This document shows, piece after piece, positions 18,062 through 26,925 of a DNA stretch of 64,000 bases. The stretch lies in contig JAHDXL010000006.1 of assembly GCA_023382935.1 (NCBI GenBank), positions 124,001-188,000 on the forward strand, given 5' to 3'. The notes beneath the pieces are model-generated. The model was given only the letters and a program-made list of their open reading frames with translations, was not told the DNA's origin and searched no databases. Origin of the DNA: Phycisphaerales bacterium (GTDB taxonomy: Bacteria > Planctomycetota > Phycisphaerae > Phycisphaerales > UBA1924). How positions within the stretch are numbered: the stretch's first letter is position 1; every line of letters starts with the position of its first letter. A program made the translations under genes and the position numbers.

Positions 18062-18754
18062 TCATCCCAGGCCCCCCTCGCCCGACACCGCGCGCAGGAG
18101 CCGGAACACTTCCCCCAGTCGGGCCAGCGAGCCGGGCATATCCCACTTCTGCCGCGTCCGATCTCCCGTGGTGTTGCTCACCACCCGCACCTCGACAAAC
18201 CGCACCCCGCGGCGTTCCGCCACCAGCCCCACCGCCGCGCCCTCCATCGCCTCGACCGCGGCTCCGGTTCGCCGAACCACTTCCAACGCTCGCTCGTCAG
18301 TCCCCGAACAGGTCGAGACCGTGGCGATGCGCAGGGATTTCACACCAGTTTCCCTGAGTCGCTCGAGCAGTCGCTCGTCGCCGTTCACTTCGTCCCCATG
18401 CGCGAAGGCCGGAAACCCCAGAATCGCCAATGACTGATAACCATCCGGGGCTTGCACACCCTCGTCGGCAAACACGCTGGCACTCCCCGCGACTACGTCC
18501 CCCATCTCCAGCCCACTTCCGGGGAGTAGACCTCCGATGCCGAGATTGACGACGGCCGCGTGTCGGCCGGGGTCGATGACGCTGGCAACTCCCCCGGCCG
18601 CGGCCGCCTTCCCGACCCCGGTCAGCACCACGCTCAGCCCCGGTTCAATGGACGACTCGGTCCAGACTTCCAGGTCGGGAAGCCCGCACGCGCGCGCTTC
18701 GATCCTCGACGCGATGGCGATCAGCAGGTTGTGGGCGCATTGCGGGCCGCTCAT
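18062..18754 (-). CDS. mqnB: futalosine hydrolase
   Basis: 230 residues, the typical size. A nucleoside phosphorylase-fold enzyme that releases hypoxanthine from futalosine in the alternative menaquinone pathway. Motifs include the glycine-rich TGVGKAAAAGG, AVVNLGIGGLLPGSGLEMGDVV, FADEGVQAPDGY and the active-site-like EAMEGAAVGLVAERRGVRFVEVRVVSNTTGDR with catalytic Glu and Asp. These distinguish it from MTA/SAH nucleosidase, the nearest alternative. ATG 18754 follows a GGGAGG site. No other mqn genes are in the window. It points to menaquinone-based respiration. Confidence 0.85.
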   Translation of the reverse strand: MSGPQCAHNLLIAIASRIEARACGLPDLEVWTESSIEPGLSVVLTGVGKAAAAGGVASVIDPGRHAAVVNLGIGGLLPGSGLEMGDVVAGSASVFADEGVQAPDGYQSLAILGFPAFAHGDEVNGDERLLERLRETGVKSLRIATVSTCSGTDERALEVVRRTGAAVEAMEGAAVGLVAERRGVRFVEVRVVSNTTGDRTRQKWDMPGSLARLGEVFRLLRAVSGEGGLG

Positions 18755-18856
18755 GGAACAAAATCCTCCCCCTGCGCCTATGAATCCTACAGGAAGTCGG
18801 ACTAGGCGTGTGATCTTGCGCCCGCGGGGGGGTGCGTGGGCGAACGGGAGGCGGAC

Positions 18857-20743
18857 ATGGCTCAGAGCACGAAGGGGCGTCAGTCCCGCAAGGGCGGAAC
18901 GCTCTTGGTCATCATCGGCGTCGTCGCGCTCATCGCCGTCGGCGTTCTGGCGGCCATCTACTACAACTCCGACAGCCCGGCCACCTCCGCCCGAGTCACC
19001 AGCACCGCCGACATCGTCGAGTCCGAGCGCGGGAGTTTCGAGATCCGAACGCTGGCCACCGGAGAACTGGAGGCCAAGAACCGCATCGAGTTGCGCAACA
19101 AACTCGACAAGCCGGCCACCATCATCGAGATCATCCCCGAGGGCACTTTTGTGCAGGCGGGAGACGTGCTGGTCCGGCTCAACTCCAACTCCATAGAGGA
19201 ACAGAAACTCACTGAAGAACTGGCGCTGGAAGAAGCACGCTCCCAACTGCTCAACGCGCAGACGGCCCTGGAGATCCAGGTGAGCGAAAACCAGTCGCGC
19301 TCGCGCAACGCCAGCCTCAAGGTGCTGCTGGCCGAACTGTCGCTCAAACAGTGGGCCGAGGGCGACGACATCCGCACCAAGAAGGAACTGGAACTGGCGA
19401 TTGCCCAGGCCGAACGCCAGGTTGAACGCCTGACCGAAAAGTATGAGCGCAACCTGGAACTGCTGGAGAAGAAGTTCATCAGCCCCGACCAGTTCAAACT
19501 GGACGAGATTGCGAAGAAGGAGGCCGAGGCCTCTCTCGACAAGGCCAACCTGAACCGCATGGTCTACGAGACCTACACGCGCGTGAAGGAACTAGAGCAG
19601 AAGGAATCCGATCTGCGTGAAGCCCAGGCCGAGTTCGATCGAACCGAGCAGGAAAACGAGATCAACCTGAACTCCCGCAAGGAAACCGTGTACAACCGGG
19701 AGCGCCAAGTGCAGCGCCGCGAGACCCGTCTGTCGGAACTGAACCAGCAACTCGACTATTGCACCATCGTGGCGCCGTCTGCAGGCCTGGTGGTATACGG
19801 CACGACAGTGCAGAGCGACAACTTCCGGTTTGGCAACGAAGGCCCGCTTCAGGTCGGGCGCAACGTTTCCCCCAACGACCTGCTCATCGTGCTGCCCGAC
19901 ACCTCGCAGATGGTTGCTCGCGTCAAAGTGCACGAGAGTCTGGCCGGTCGCGTTCGCCCCGGGCTGCCCGCCGACGTGCAGATCGACGCCGCGGGAAAGC
20001 GCACCTTCTCCGGGCGCGTCGAGACCATCGGCGTGATGGCCGAGAGCGTCGGGTGGCGCGACCCCAACCGTCGCGAGTATTCCGTCCGTGTCTCGCTGGA
20101 CCCCGGCCAGGACACCGAGGGCCTCAAGCCCTCCATGCGCTGCGAAGCCCGCATCCAGTTGGGTGTGGTCGAGGACGTGGTGCACGTGCCGGTGCAGGCC
20201 GTGTTCATCGACGGCCCGGTGACCTTCGTCTACACGCCCCGTGCCGGCAAGTTCGCCCGCCTGCCGGTGCAACTGGGTCGTCGATCTGATACGCGCGCCG
20301 AACTGGTGGCCGGCGCCCCGGCCGGGCTGCCCGTGCTGCTCCGCGCTCCGTCAGCCGGCGAAGTTCTGGCCGAGGCCTGGAAGCCCGATGAACTCAAGAT
20401 TGCCGGCTACACGCTGGATGAGAAGGGCAACCCGGTCGCGCCTGTGATGGCGCAACAGGGTCGCCCGCGCATGCCAGGCCAGGGGCCCAATGGCGCAATG
20501 GGACAAGGGCGTCCGGCAAATGGTGAAGGCATGCCGCGTCCCGACGCTGACAACGCGCAGCCGCAGGAAGGTGTGGCGCAACAGGACGGCTCGCAGACCG
20601 GTCCATCGGGGGACAGCCAGCCCGAGCCGACCGATGCGGCCGACGCCAACAAGCCCGCGCCGACCACTGAGCCAGGCGCACAGCCCCGCGCGCGTCCGGG
20701 CGGAGGCGGGGAAGGTCGCGGCCCACGCCGCGGGCAGGGCTGA
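18857..20743 (+). CDS. HlyD/RND-type periplasmic adaptor protein
   Basis: 628 residues. One N-terminal membrane anchor (TLLVIIGVVALIAVGVLAAIYY), a biotinyl-lipoyl-like half (GELEAKNRIELRNKLDKPAT) and a long alpha-helical hairpin of Glu/Arg/Leu coiled coil (~115-300). The second lipoyl half with DYCTIVAPSAGLVVYG follows, then beta-barrel and membrane-proximal domains. The last ~105 residues (MPGQGPNGAMGQGRPANGEG...) are Gly/Pro/Gln-rich and probably disordered. ATG 18857 has GGGAGG upstream. Such adaptors bridge inner-membrane pumps (MacB ABC or RND) and TolC; no pump gene is adjacent, so its partner is unknown. Confidence 0.85.
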   Translation: MAQSTKGRQSRKGGTLLVIIGVVALIAVGVLAAIYYNSDSPATSARVTSTADIVESERGSFEIRTLATGELEAKNRIELRNKLDKPATIIEIIPEGTFVQAGDVLVRLNSNSIEEQKLTEELALEEARSQLLNAQTALEIQVSENQSRSRNASLKVLLAELSLKQWAEGDDIRTKKELELAIAQAERQVERLTEKYERNLELLEKKFISPDQFKLDEIAKKEAEASLDKANLNRMVYETYTRVKELEQKESDLREAQAEFDRTEQENEINLNSRKETVYNRERQVQRRETRLSELNQQLDYCTIVAPSAGLVVYGTTVQSDNFRFGNEGPLQVGRNVSPNDLLIVLPDTSQMVARVKVHESLAGRVRPGLPADVQIDAAGKRTFSGRVETIGVMAESVGWRDPNRREYSVRVSLDPGQDTEGLKPSMRCEARIQLGVVEDVVHVPVQAVFIDGPVTFVYTPRAGKFARLPVQLGRRSDTRAELVAGAPAGLPVLLRAPSAGEVLAEAWKPDELKIAGYTLDEKGNPVAPVMAQQGRPRMPGQGPNGAMGQGRPANGEGMPRPDADNAQPQEGVAQQDGSQTGPSGDSQPEPTDAADANKPAPTTEPGAQPRARPGGGGEGRGPRRGQG

Positions 20744-21991
20744 TCAGGCCGCCGAACTGCGTCCTTCTTCGCCCGCGCCGCAATAAATCCGCCACACGCG
20801 CACGCCGCGTTGCCGGTGCGCCTGTGAACCGGCCCACATCGCCTCCTCATGCCAGTCACTCGACAGCAGCACATGCTCGCCCGCGCCGATGGCCGACGGA
20901 CTCTCCACGCGATACCCGAACCGCTCCTGCCCGGCCAGCGCATCATCCACGATGCCCACGATCGGCACGCCTAGGTCGTCCGCATGATTGAGCAGCCAGT
21001 CGGTGTGCCGACCGGCGCCCCACACCCACACCGCTGATACGCCCTTGCCGCGCAACTCGCGCCCAACCTCGCGCACCCGCGCCGCGCGCGCCGAGTCAAA
21101 GGCCCGCAGGTGCGATCCGGGGCTGGTCCACGAGCCCCATAGCCACGCGAGCAAGTCCGCCATGCTGGGCCCGCCCTGCCGCATGCGCTCCTCGATCCGC
21201 GTTCGCGCCGGCTCGATTTCACCGCGCTCGGCCATGGCTGCGATGAGTTCAAGCATTTCGCCGGCACAGCCGCGCGGCAGCGCATCCCACGCCCGCGCCA
21301 TGACCCGCGCCGCGTGCGTGCCCTGCAGGGGAGTGGCTCCGAAAGCCCGCGCTTCGTCCCGGCGCGTCAGCGTGTAGAGCACCTCGGGCAGCGCGCACAC
21401 TCCTGTGCGCCCCCCGCGCATGCTCAGTCGCGACCACAGTTCGTAGTCCTGCGCCCGTTCAAAGGTCTCGTCGTATCCACCGGCCGTCAGCACCGCGCTG
21501 CGACGCAGCATCATCGACCCGTGCGCGAACGGGTTGGAAATCAGCAGGCGCCAGCGTGTCTCCTCTGGCTCCGCCGGCGGCGTCACCACGCCTAGGCTGC
21601 CGCCATCCGGGCCCGCCACGCGGTAACTCGTGCCCAGCGCCGCGACGTTGGGCCGCGCGTTCATCGCCTCGGCCTGCATTGCCACGCGCTCGGCGTCGCA
21701 GGCATCGTCGGCGTCCATGCGGGCCACCAGTTCGTACCTTGCCTCGCTCAGCCCCACGTTCAGCGCCGCCGCCAGTTGGGCCCGCTCGATCTCGACGACC
21801 CACGCCCGTTCATCGCCCAAGCACAATCGTTGCGCGCATTGGCGCGTCTGCTCGTCGGCCCCGTTGAGCACGAGCAGAATCTCCAGCCGCTCGTACGTCT
21901 GGTTCTGCACGCACATGAACGCCCGCTCGAGCAGATCCGGATCGCCTTGCGACACGGGCAACAACACTGTCACGCCTTCCTGCACGCGCAT
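20744..21991 (-). CDS. glycosyltransferase family 2 with C-terminal PglD-like Rossmann module
   Basis: 415 residues. The N-terminal GT-A domain shows VTVLLPVSQGDPDLLERAF, the ARMDADDACD metal-binding DxD and a later FERAQDYELWSRL acceptor motif. A helical middle follows. From ~residue 310 to the end is a separate module: VWVWGAGRHTDWLL, IVGIVDD, VLLSSDWHEEAMWA, GVRVWRIY. The same module ends the GT4 protein at 26922-28454. It resembles the nucleotide-binding half of NeuD/PglD proteins, but its substrate is unknown. Start ATG 21991, 11 bases after the upstream methyltransferase stop. Converges directly with the RND adaptor. Confidence 0.8.
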   Translation of the reverse strand: MRVQEGVTVLLPVSQGDPDLLERAFMCVQNQTYERLEILLVLNGADEQTRQCAQRLCLGDERAWVVEIERAQLAAALNVGLSEARYELVARMDADDACDAERVAMQAEAMNARPNVAALGTSYRVAGPDGGSLGVVTPPAEPEETRWRLLISNPFAHGSMMLRRSAVLTAGGYDETFERAQDYELWSRLSMRGGRTGVCALPEVLYTLTRRDEARAFGATPLQGTHAARVMARAWDALPRGCAGEMLELIAAMAERGEIEPARTRIEERMRQGGPSMADLLAWLWGSWTSPGSHLRAFDSARAARVREVGRELRGKGVSAVWVWGAGRHTDWLLNHADDLGVPIVGIVDDALAGQERFGYRVESPSAIGAGEHVLLSSDWHEEAMWAGSQAHRQRGVRVWRIYCGAGEEGRSSAA

Positions 21992-22001
21992 GCCTGCACT
22001 C

Positions 22002-22814
22002 CTACGCCACCTTTCGCTGGCTCGCCGCCTCGCCCGGCTTGACGGCCACCACCAGCAGCATGTGCCCGACCGCGGCCCGCACCCACCGCGGCGGATGATC
22101 GACCAGTCTCCGCCACCGCGGCCCGCGAGCCCGCACACGGTCGAGCAGCCCCTTGCATCCCAGCGTGTCCTTCAGCCCCTTGTAGGCGTCGTAGGCGTCG
22201 ACCAGATCCACGCGCAGCCCCACCGCAAGCAACTCGCCGACCAGTTCCTCCGCACGCAGGAAATACTGATAAAACGGCACGTCTACCGGCGGCGCTCCTC
22301 GCGAAAGCAACCCATGGCGCACGCGCCGCAGCGCGTTGTAGTGCGGTACCGTTACCAGCGCCACGCCCCCCGGCCTCAGACACCGCGCCGCCTCCCGCAG
22401 GATCTGTCTTCGCGTCGCATCGTCAAAGTGCTCGATGACCCCGAGCGAGATGTACCCCGCCAGCGAACCCGACGCACAATCGAGCGCCCGCACGTCGCCC
22501 ACCCGATAGCGGCCGCCCGGATCGATCGCCCGGTTGGCCTCGATCACCTGCGGGGCAAAATCGACTCCCTCGATGTCATACCCGGCGGCCCGGATCGTCC
22601 GCGCCGTGTTCCCGTTGCCGCAGCCGGCCTCAATGATGAGCCCCTCGCGCGGCATGAAACGCTCGATTGCCTCGCGAAATCCAGCGTACACACCCATGCC
22701 CGCCATCGTTTCCGGCGGATGCCGCCTCCAGTGCGCATCCCAGTACGCGGGGGTGTCGGCCCCCTGCCGATACATCTCCAGCCGCCCGCGCCGATGCACC
22801 ACCACCGTCTTCAT
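22002..22814 (-). CDS. class I SAM-dependent methyltransferase
   Basis: 270 residues. Motif I LIIEAGCGNGNTARTIRAAG, motif II acidic DIEGVDFAP, motif III YRVGDVRALD and the SLGVIEHFDD post-motif are typical of the UbiE/Methyltransf_11 group. The N-terminal segment TPAYWDAHWRRHPPE is common in glycan-cluster methyltransferases. ATG 22814 has a GGGAGGGAG site and overlaps the stop of the next methyltransferase (ATGA). By position it probably methylates a sugar or carrier in the surface-glycan pathway; the acceptor is not readable from sequence. Confidence 0.8.
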   Translation of the reverse strand: MKTVVVHRRGRLEMYRQGADTPAYWDAHWRRHPPETMAGMGVYAGFREAIERFMPREGLIIEAGCGNGNTARTIRAAGYDIEGVDFAPQVIEANRAIDPGGRYRVGDVRALDCASGSLAGYISLGVIEHFDDATRRQILREAARCLRPGGVALVTVPHYNALRRVRHGLLSRGAPPVDVPFYQYFLRAEELVGELLAVGLRVDLVDAYDAYKGLKDTLGCKGLLDRVRARGPRWRRLVDHPPRWVRAAVGHMLLVVAVKPGEAASQRKVA

Positions 22815-23707
22815 GCCCGACTCCCTCCCGGCCACACCACCGCCGCATACAGCGAGGCCGGTCGATTGCCCGTCCACCGATCAAGATGATGGCTGCACGC
22901 GCGCAGCCGTCGGTACACGCCCGTGAATCGCTGCCGTCGCTCGCGCTGAGGACAGTTCGCGTGCGAAATCATCCCCTCATGCAACAGCGCCGAGAAGAAG
23001 CCACCGATGCGATAGATCTCAGCCCGCGGACACAGCCGCCGCACGCAACGCGGGCTGTATTGGCGCCACCCGTGCGGGCCCCACAGGTCCAGCCCCTTCT
23101 CGCCCGGCACGATGTGCACCTCGCCCGCGCCCGGCGCCAGCATGCGCCGCGCCCGCTCAAGGGCCCGAGCATCGTCCTCAAAGTGCTCCAGCGCAGTCAT
23201 CGAGATCAGCAGGTCGATCGGCCCCACGTCGGCAAGATCCAGCGCATGCACGTCGCCGATGATGAGCCGGGGCGCAAATGCTGCGCAGTCAAACGAGCCA
23301 AATCGCGGATGCTCGGCCTGGTCGAGCCCCACATACACACCGCTCAGTCCAGCGTCCGCGAGCAGCCGACGCGCGTACCCGCTCCCACAACCGAGATCGA
23401 GGACGCGAATCTCGGACCTTGCCAGACGCTGTAGCGCCACCGCTCCGAACCAGCGCACGAACGAGTCCATCGCGACGCGCGAAGGCGAACTCCCCGAACG
23501 TTCCTCGACCACCGAACAGGGCATCGGAAGAGTCCGGACGCGCTCCACCCTGGACAGGTGAGCCAGGTGCGCGTTGCGCTCGCGATGGAAATGCAGATAG
23601 GCCTCGCGATCGTCCGAAGTAAGACCGACGTCCCCATTCAGGCGGGACGGGTCGGGCCGGATGGAACCAGCCGGGAGGGGGGCAATGACCGACGACGAAG
23701 CGCTCAT
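22811..23707 (-). CDS. class I SAM-dependent methyltransferase
   Basis: 298 residues. A ~75-residue N-terminal extension (DREAYLHFHRERNAHLAHL) precedes the Rossmann core: IRVLDLGCGSGYARRLLADAG, VYVGLDQAEHP, LIIGDVHALDLADV and ISMTALEHFEDDARAL. The C-terminus is Arg/His-rich (YRRLRACSHHLDRW). It is first in the minus-strand run of two methyltransferases and a GT2. It diverges from a GT4 across a 58-base gap that must hold both promoters. The acceptor is unknown, presumably a glycan. Confidence 0.78.
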   Translation of the reverse strand: MSASSSVIAPLPAGSIRPDPSRLNGDVGLTSDDREAYLHFHRERNAHLAHLSRVERVRTLPMPCSVVEERSGSSPSRVAMDSFVRWFGAVALQRLARSEIRVLDLGCGSGYARRLLADAGLSGVYVGLDQAEHPRFGSFDCAAFAPRLIIGDVHALDLADVGPIDLLISMTALEHFEDDARALERARRMLAPGAGEVHIVPGEKGLDLWGPHGWRQYSPRCVRRLCPRAEIYRIGGFFSALLHEGMISHANCPQRERRQRFTGVYRRLRACSHHLDRWTGNRPASLYAAVVWPGGSRA

Positions 23708-23765
23708 GCGAGAACCTATCGAGTACCCGAATCCGTCTGCTTGACCATTCAGTCCCCGGACCTTG

Positions 23766-25106
23766 ATGAGCACAAGACTGGCCCAAACTCTCTTCGCCAC
23801 CATGACGCGCGGGATGTCGTTGCGCGAGTGGGAACGCTCCGGGCTGCTCTATCGCGAATGGGCCCTCTACGAACGGGTCGCCCGGGACTACGAGCGCGTC
23901 GTCGTCATCTCGCACGGCGACGACGACGACCAGACGATGGCCTCGCTGCTGAACCCGCGTCCCATCGTCATCGCCAATCGCGACCATCTTCCCGTCCTCG
24001 ACTATCTCGCCTCGCTGCCCGCACGCATCGAGGAGGCTCTGGGCCCGGTCGAGTCGGCCGTTGTCCGCACCAACCAGATGGACGACGCCGGGGCGGCCTG
24101 CACCATCGCTGGCTGGCTGCGCCATCAGGGCACTGCGTGTGCGCTCATCGCCCGCTGCGGATATCTGCGCTCGCAGTTCCTCGCCGCCGAGTTCGGCCCG
24201 GGCTCGCCACAGGCCGCCGACGCCGCCCTGATCGAGCGGACCGTCATCGGGATGGCCGACTTGGTCGTGGGCACGACCGAGCGCATCGTCAGCGACCTTG
24301 CCTGGCGCGACGGGCTGAGCGATGAACAGGTGCGCGTGGTGCCCAACTACGTGCTCGACGATGCGTGCATCCTTCCCGACGCTTCGCGCCAGCCGGGCCT
24401 CTTGGTTTGCGTAGGGCAACTGGTGCCTCGCAAGCGCGTGGACCACCTCGTTCGCGCCGTCGCCGAACTGCACCACGATCATGACGTCACGCTGCATGTC
24501 ATCGGTTCGGGGCCTGAAGAGGGCCCGCTGCGCGCGCTGGCCGCCGAACTGGGTGCCCCCGTCACCTTCTTTCCACGTCTGCCGCACCACGAGGTGCTCG
24601 ACCGCATGCGCCGAGCCTCGGTTTATCTTCAGGCCAGCGCCTTGGAGGGCCATCCCAAGACCCTCATGGAAGCCATGGCCTGCGGAGCGGCCTGCATCGT
24701 CGCCGACTCGCCCGGGCTGGGCAACCTCATCCAGAATGGCGTCACCGGGCTGTGCGTCTCCGGCGAGCCGCAGGCCTTCGCCTACGCACTGGCCGGGCTG
24801 CTCGAAGACGCATGCTGGCGCGAACAACTCGGCGCCTGCGCCTCGCAGTTTGCCCGCACGCACTTCGGGCTCGACCGCGTGATCGAACTCGAGCGTGAGG
24901 CCCACCGCGCAGCGCTTCAACTGGCCGCACACCGTCCACGCAGCAACAACACCCTCATCCGCTGGTGCCCGGCCCTGTTGCACCGGCAGCCGGAGGAAAT
25001 TGCCGGCGCCTGGGCCGAAGCGATGGAAGCCCTGCTCGCCCGGCTCCCAACCGAACGTCGGGCCCAACTGCGCAACGAACTGGCGCGCCGCGACCTGGCT
25101 GCCTGA
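23766..25106 (+). CDS. glycosyltransferase family 4
   Basis: 446 residues. A GT-B fold. The C-terminal half has LLVCVGQLVPRKRVDHLVRA, VTLHVIGSGPEEGPLRALA, the ASVYLQASALEGHPKTLMEA nucleotide-sugar EX7E-type motif and GVTGLCVSGEPQAF. The N-terminal half, with the run ISHGDDDDQTMASLL and RTNQMDDAG, is less typical. ATG 23766 is preceded in frame by TTG 23763; neither has a clear ribosome site. The protein probably extends a surface polysaccharide. It is convergent with the sulfotransferase gene. Confidence 0.82.
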   Translation: MSTRLAQTLFATMTRGMSLREWERSGLLYREWALYERVARDYERVVVISHGDDDDQTMASLLNPRPIVIANRDHLPVLDYLASLPARIEEALGPVESAVVRTNQMDDAGAACTIAGWLRHQGTACALIARCGYLRSQFLAAEFGPGSPQAADAALIERTVIGMADLVVGTTERIVSDLAWRDGLSDEQVRVVPNYVLDDACILPDASRQPGLLVCVGQLVPRKRVDHLVRAVAELHHDHDVTLHVIGSGPEEGPLRALAAELGAPVTFFPRLPHHEVLDRMRRASVYLQASALEGHPKTLMEAMACGAACIVADSPGLGNLIQNGVTGLCVSGEPQAFAYALAGLLEDACWREQLGACASQFARTHFGLDRVIELEREAHRAALQLAAHRPRSNNTLIRWCPALLHRQPEEIAGAWAEAMEALLARLPTERRAQLRNELARRDLAA

Positions 25107-25134
25107 CTCGACCCATGCTTCGATTCACGATGGA

Positions 25135-25683
25135 TCAGGCCGCCCTGCGCGTCTGATTCAGCCGAGGGATCGGCTGCTCTGGAATCGGCACGCCCAGGAA
25201 CGGGCACAGCCTCTCCCACCCCTCTCCCCCGCACAGGTCCAGTTCGAGCAGATCCTTCGGCCTGCGGTAGAAGTAGTCACGCACCTGCTCGACGTGGGTC
25301 CAGTAGGCGTTGACGAACGTCACCCGGTCAAAGCCGCGCGTGCCGTAGATCACTTCGCGCAACGCCGCCTTCGGACAGTCCGGATCGTTCAACTCGTGCT
25401 CGCGCCGCAGGCGATGATCTTCGACACTGCGCAGCCAACTCTCGATGTCGCGCACCGTGAGGATGAACTTGCTGCCGGGATAGGCCAGGTCGAGTTCGCG
25501 GTAGTACGCGCTGACGGAGATATCCGTGGCCGCGTCATAGCCAGCCAGCGCCTCCTCGAACTTCCCCGCGGTCATCAGCATCGGGCTGGGGTAGTGAATC
25601 GAGCGGAATCCCAGGATCTCCAGGCACGCATTGAGCGTGTGCGTGCCGGTCTTGCTCATCCCGATGCCGAAAATCATGCCCAT
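25135..25683 (-). CDS. sulfotransferase-family protein
   Basis: 182 residues. Near the N-terminus is the 5'-phosphosulfate-binding loop of PAPS-dependent sulfotransferases (FGIGMSKTGTHTLNACLEIL, Lys and Thr in place). The 3'-phosphate motif FILTVRDIESWLRSV with Arg and Ser comes later. The end, YFYRRPKDLLELDLCGGEGW followed by LCPFLGVPIP, is the family's usual closing pattern. Three in-frame ATG codons cluster at 25689, 25683 and 25677; 25683 has the best-spaced GGAG. It probably sulfates a glycan in this island, which would make the product anionic. Confidence 0.8.
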   Translation of the reverse strand: MGMIFGIGMSKTGTHTLNACLEILGFRSIHYPSPMLMTAGKFEEALAGYDAATDISVSAYYRELDLAYPGSKFILTVRDIESWLRSVEDHRLRREHELNDPDCPKAALREVIYGTRGFDRVTFVNAYWTHVEQVRDYFYRRPKDLLELDLCGGEGWERLCPFLGVPIPEQPIPRLNQTRRAA

Positions 25684-25830
25684 CGCCATTCTCCACCCCC
25701 AACATCGGTCAGACCGCCCACGGTGTCCACCACCGGCCCGCCGCGATCGTCCTTCGCGCACGCTTTGCGCCCTGGCACGCCGTCTCACGCCTCCAGCGGG
25801 CTCACGCATCGGACCGATGCAAACCACCGC

Positions 25831-26925
25831 ATGCGCATCGCCGTCGTCAGCCAGATCCGCCCGGGCAGTTCGCTCGCACACGCGATCAACGTGATCAAGA
25901 CCGCTGGCGGCTTCGCACGCCTCGGACACCACGTCACGCTCTACACGCTGGCTTGCGAAGCCGAACATCCCGCCGATCTCTACCACGAGCCCGACCTGCG
26001 CTGGGTCGCCGCCCCGGCGCTGGACGCAGCGAACCTCGACGAGTGCTTCGGCCGCTGGGCTGCCAACGCCATCGCCGCCGACGCGCCCGATCTGGTCTAC
26101 GCCCGCAACTTCGTGGCGCCCCTTTTTCTGGCCGAGCGTGGGATTCCCGTGGTCGTCGAAACGCACGCCCACGTCGGGGCAATCAATTCGCTCCTCGACC
26201 GCACGCTGCACGCGACGCACTCCTCCGACGCGCTGCGGGCCATCATCACCATCGCGCCGATCCTGCGCGACCACTACATCGCGCGCGGAGGACGCTCCGA
26301 TCGCATCCACGTCGTGCCCGATGGCGTGGACATCGATCTCTTCACCACGCCCCAGCCCGCGCCCTGGCCCACTGGCGCCATACGCGCCGTCTACGCCGGA
26401 CACCTCTTTGACTACAAGGGGATTCCGACCATACTCGACGCAGCCGCCCTCATGCCTCACGTGCGCTTCGAAATGGTCGGCGGACTTCCCGGCGATATCG
26501 AACGCGCGCGACAGCGCGTCGCGGAGCGCTTGCTCCCCAACGTCGCCATGCACGGGCATGTGCCGCATGCGAGGGTTCCCGCGTTCGTCCAGCATGCCGA
26601 CGTGCTGCTGCTTCCGCCTTCGGCTCGCGAGGCGTCCAGGGACTGGACCAGCCCGGTCAAACTCGGTGAATACCTGGCCACCGGTGTGCCCATCGCCTGC
26701 TCGAGCATCCCCGCCCTGACGCGCGTGCTCCGTGAGCCGCTCGTCCGCTTCTGCACACCCGACGACGCTTCCTCCCTGGCCGACGCGATTGAACGGAGTC
26801 TGCTGGAGTCGCCCGACGATCCGGCGCGCCACGCCCGTATCGCGCACGCCCGCACCCTCAGTTATGCCGCGCGCGCCGGAGCCATCCTCAACGCCGCCAC
26901 TTCGACGAAAGCCCTGGCCGCATGA
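25831..26925 (+). CDS. glycosyltransferase family 4
   Basis: 364 residues. The N-terminal GT-B half has MRIAVVSQIRPGSSLAHAIN and VYARNFVAPLFLAERGIPVVVETHAH. The C-terminal half has IHVVPDGVDIDLF, AVYAGHLFDYKGIPTILDAA and the DVLLLPPSAREASRDWTSPVKLGEY nucleotide-sugar region, read here as two short motifs (DVLLLPPSA, SPVKLGEYLA). Start ATG 25831 fits the family N-terminus although no ribosome site is visible. Its stop overlaps the next gene's ATG (ATGA), so the two GT4 genes form an operon. Divergent from the sulfotransferase. Confidence 0.82.
   Translation: MRIAVVSQIRPGSSLAHAINVIKTAGGFARLGHHVTLYTLACEAEHPADLYHEPDLRWVAAPALDAANLDECFGRWAANAIAADAPDLVYARNFVAPLFLAERGIPVVVETHAHVGAINSLLDRTLHATHSSDALRAIITIAPILRDHYIARGGRSDRIHVVPDGVDIDLFTTPQPAPWPTGAIRAVYAGHLFDYKGIPTILDAAALMPHVRFEMVGGLPGDIERARQRVAERLLPNVAMHGHVPHARVPAFVQHADVLLLPPSAREASRDWTSPVKLGEYLATGVPIACSSIPALTRVLREPLVRFCTPDDASSLADAIERSLLESPDDPARHARIAHARTLSYAARAGAILNAATSTKALAA

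Noticed and set aside
23708-23765. A defined bidirectional promoter between the methyltransferase and GT4 genes
   Set aside because: The 58-base gap must hold promoters, but no -35/-10 pair with acceptable spacing could be picked out.
23289-25067. 592-codon minus-strand frame across the methyltransferase and GT4 genes
   Set aside because: It spans two real genes on different strands and has no recognisable domain.
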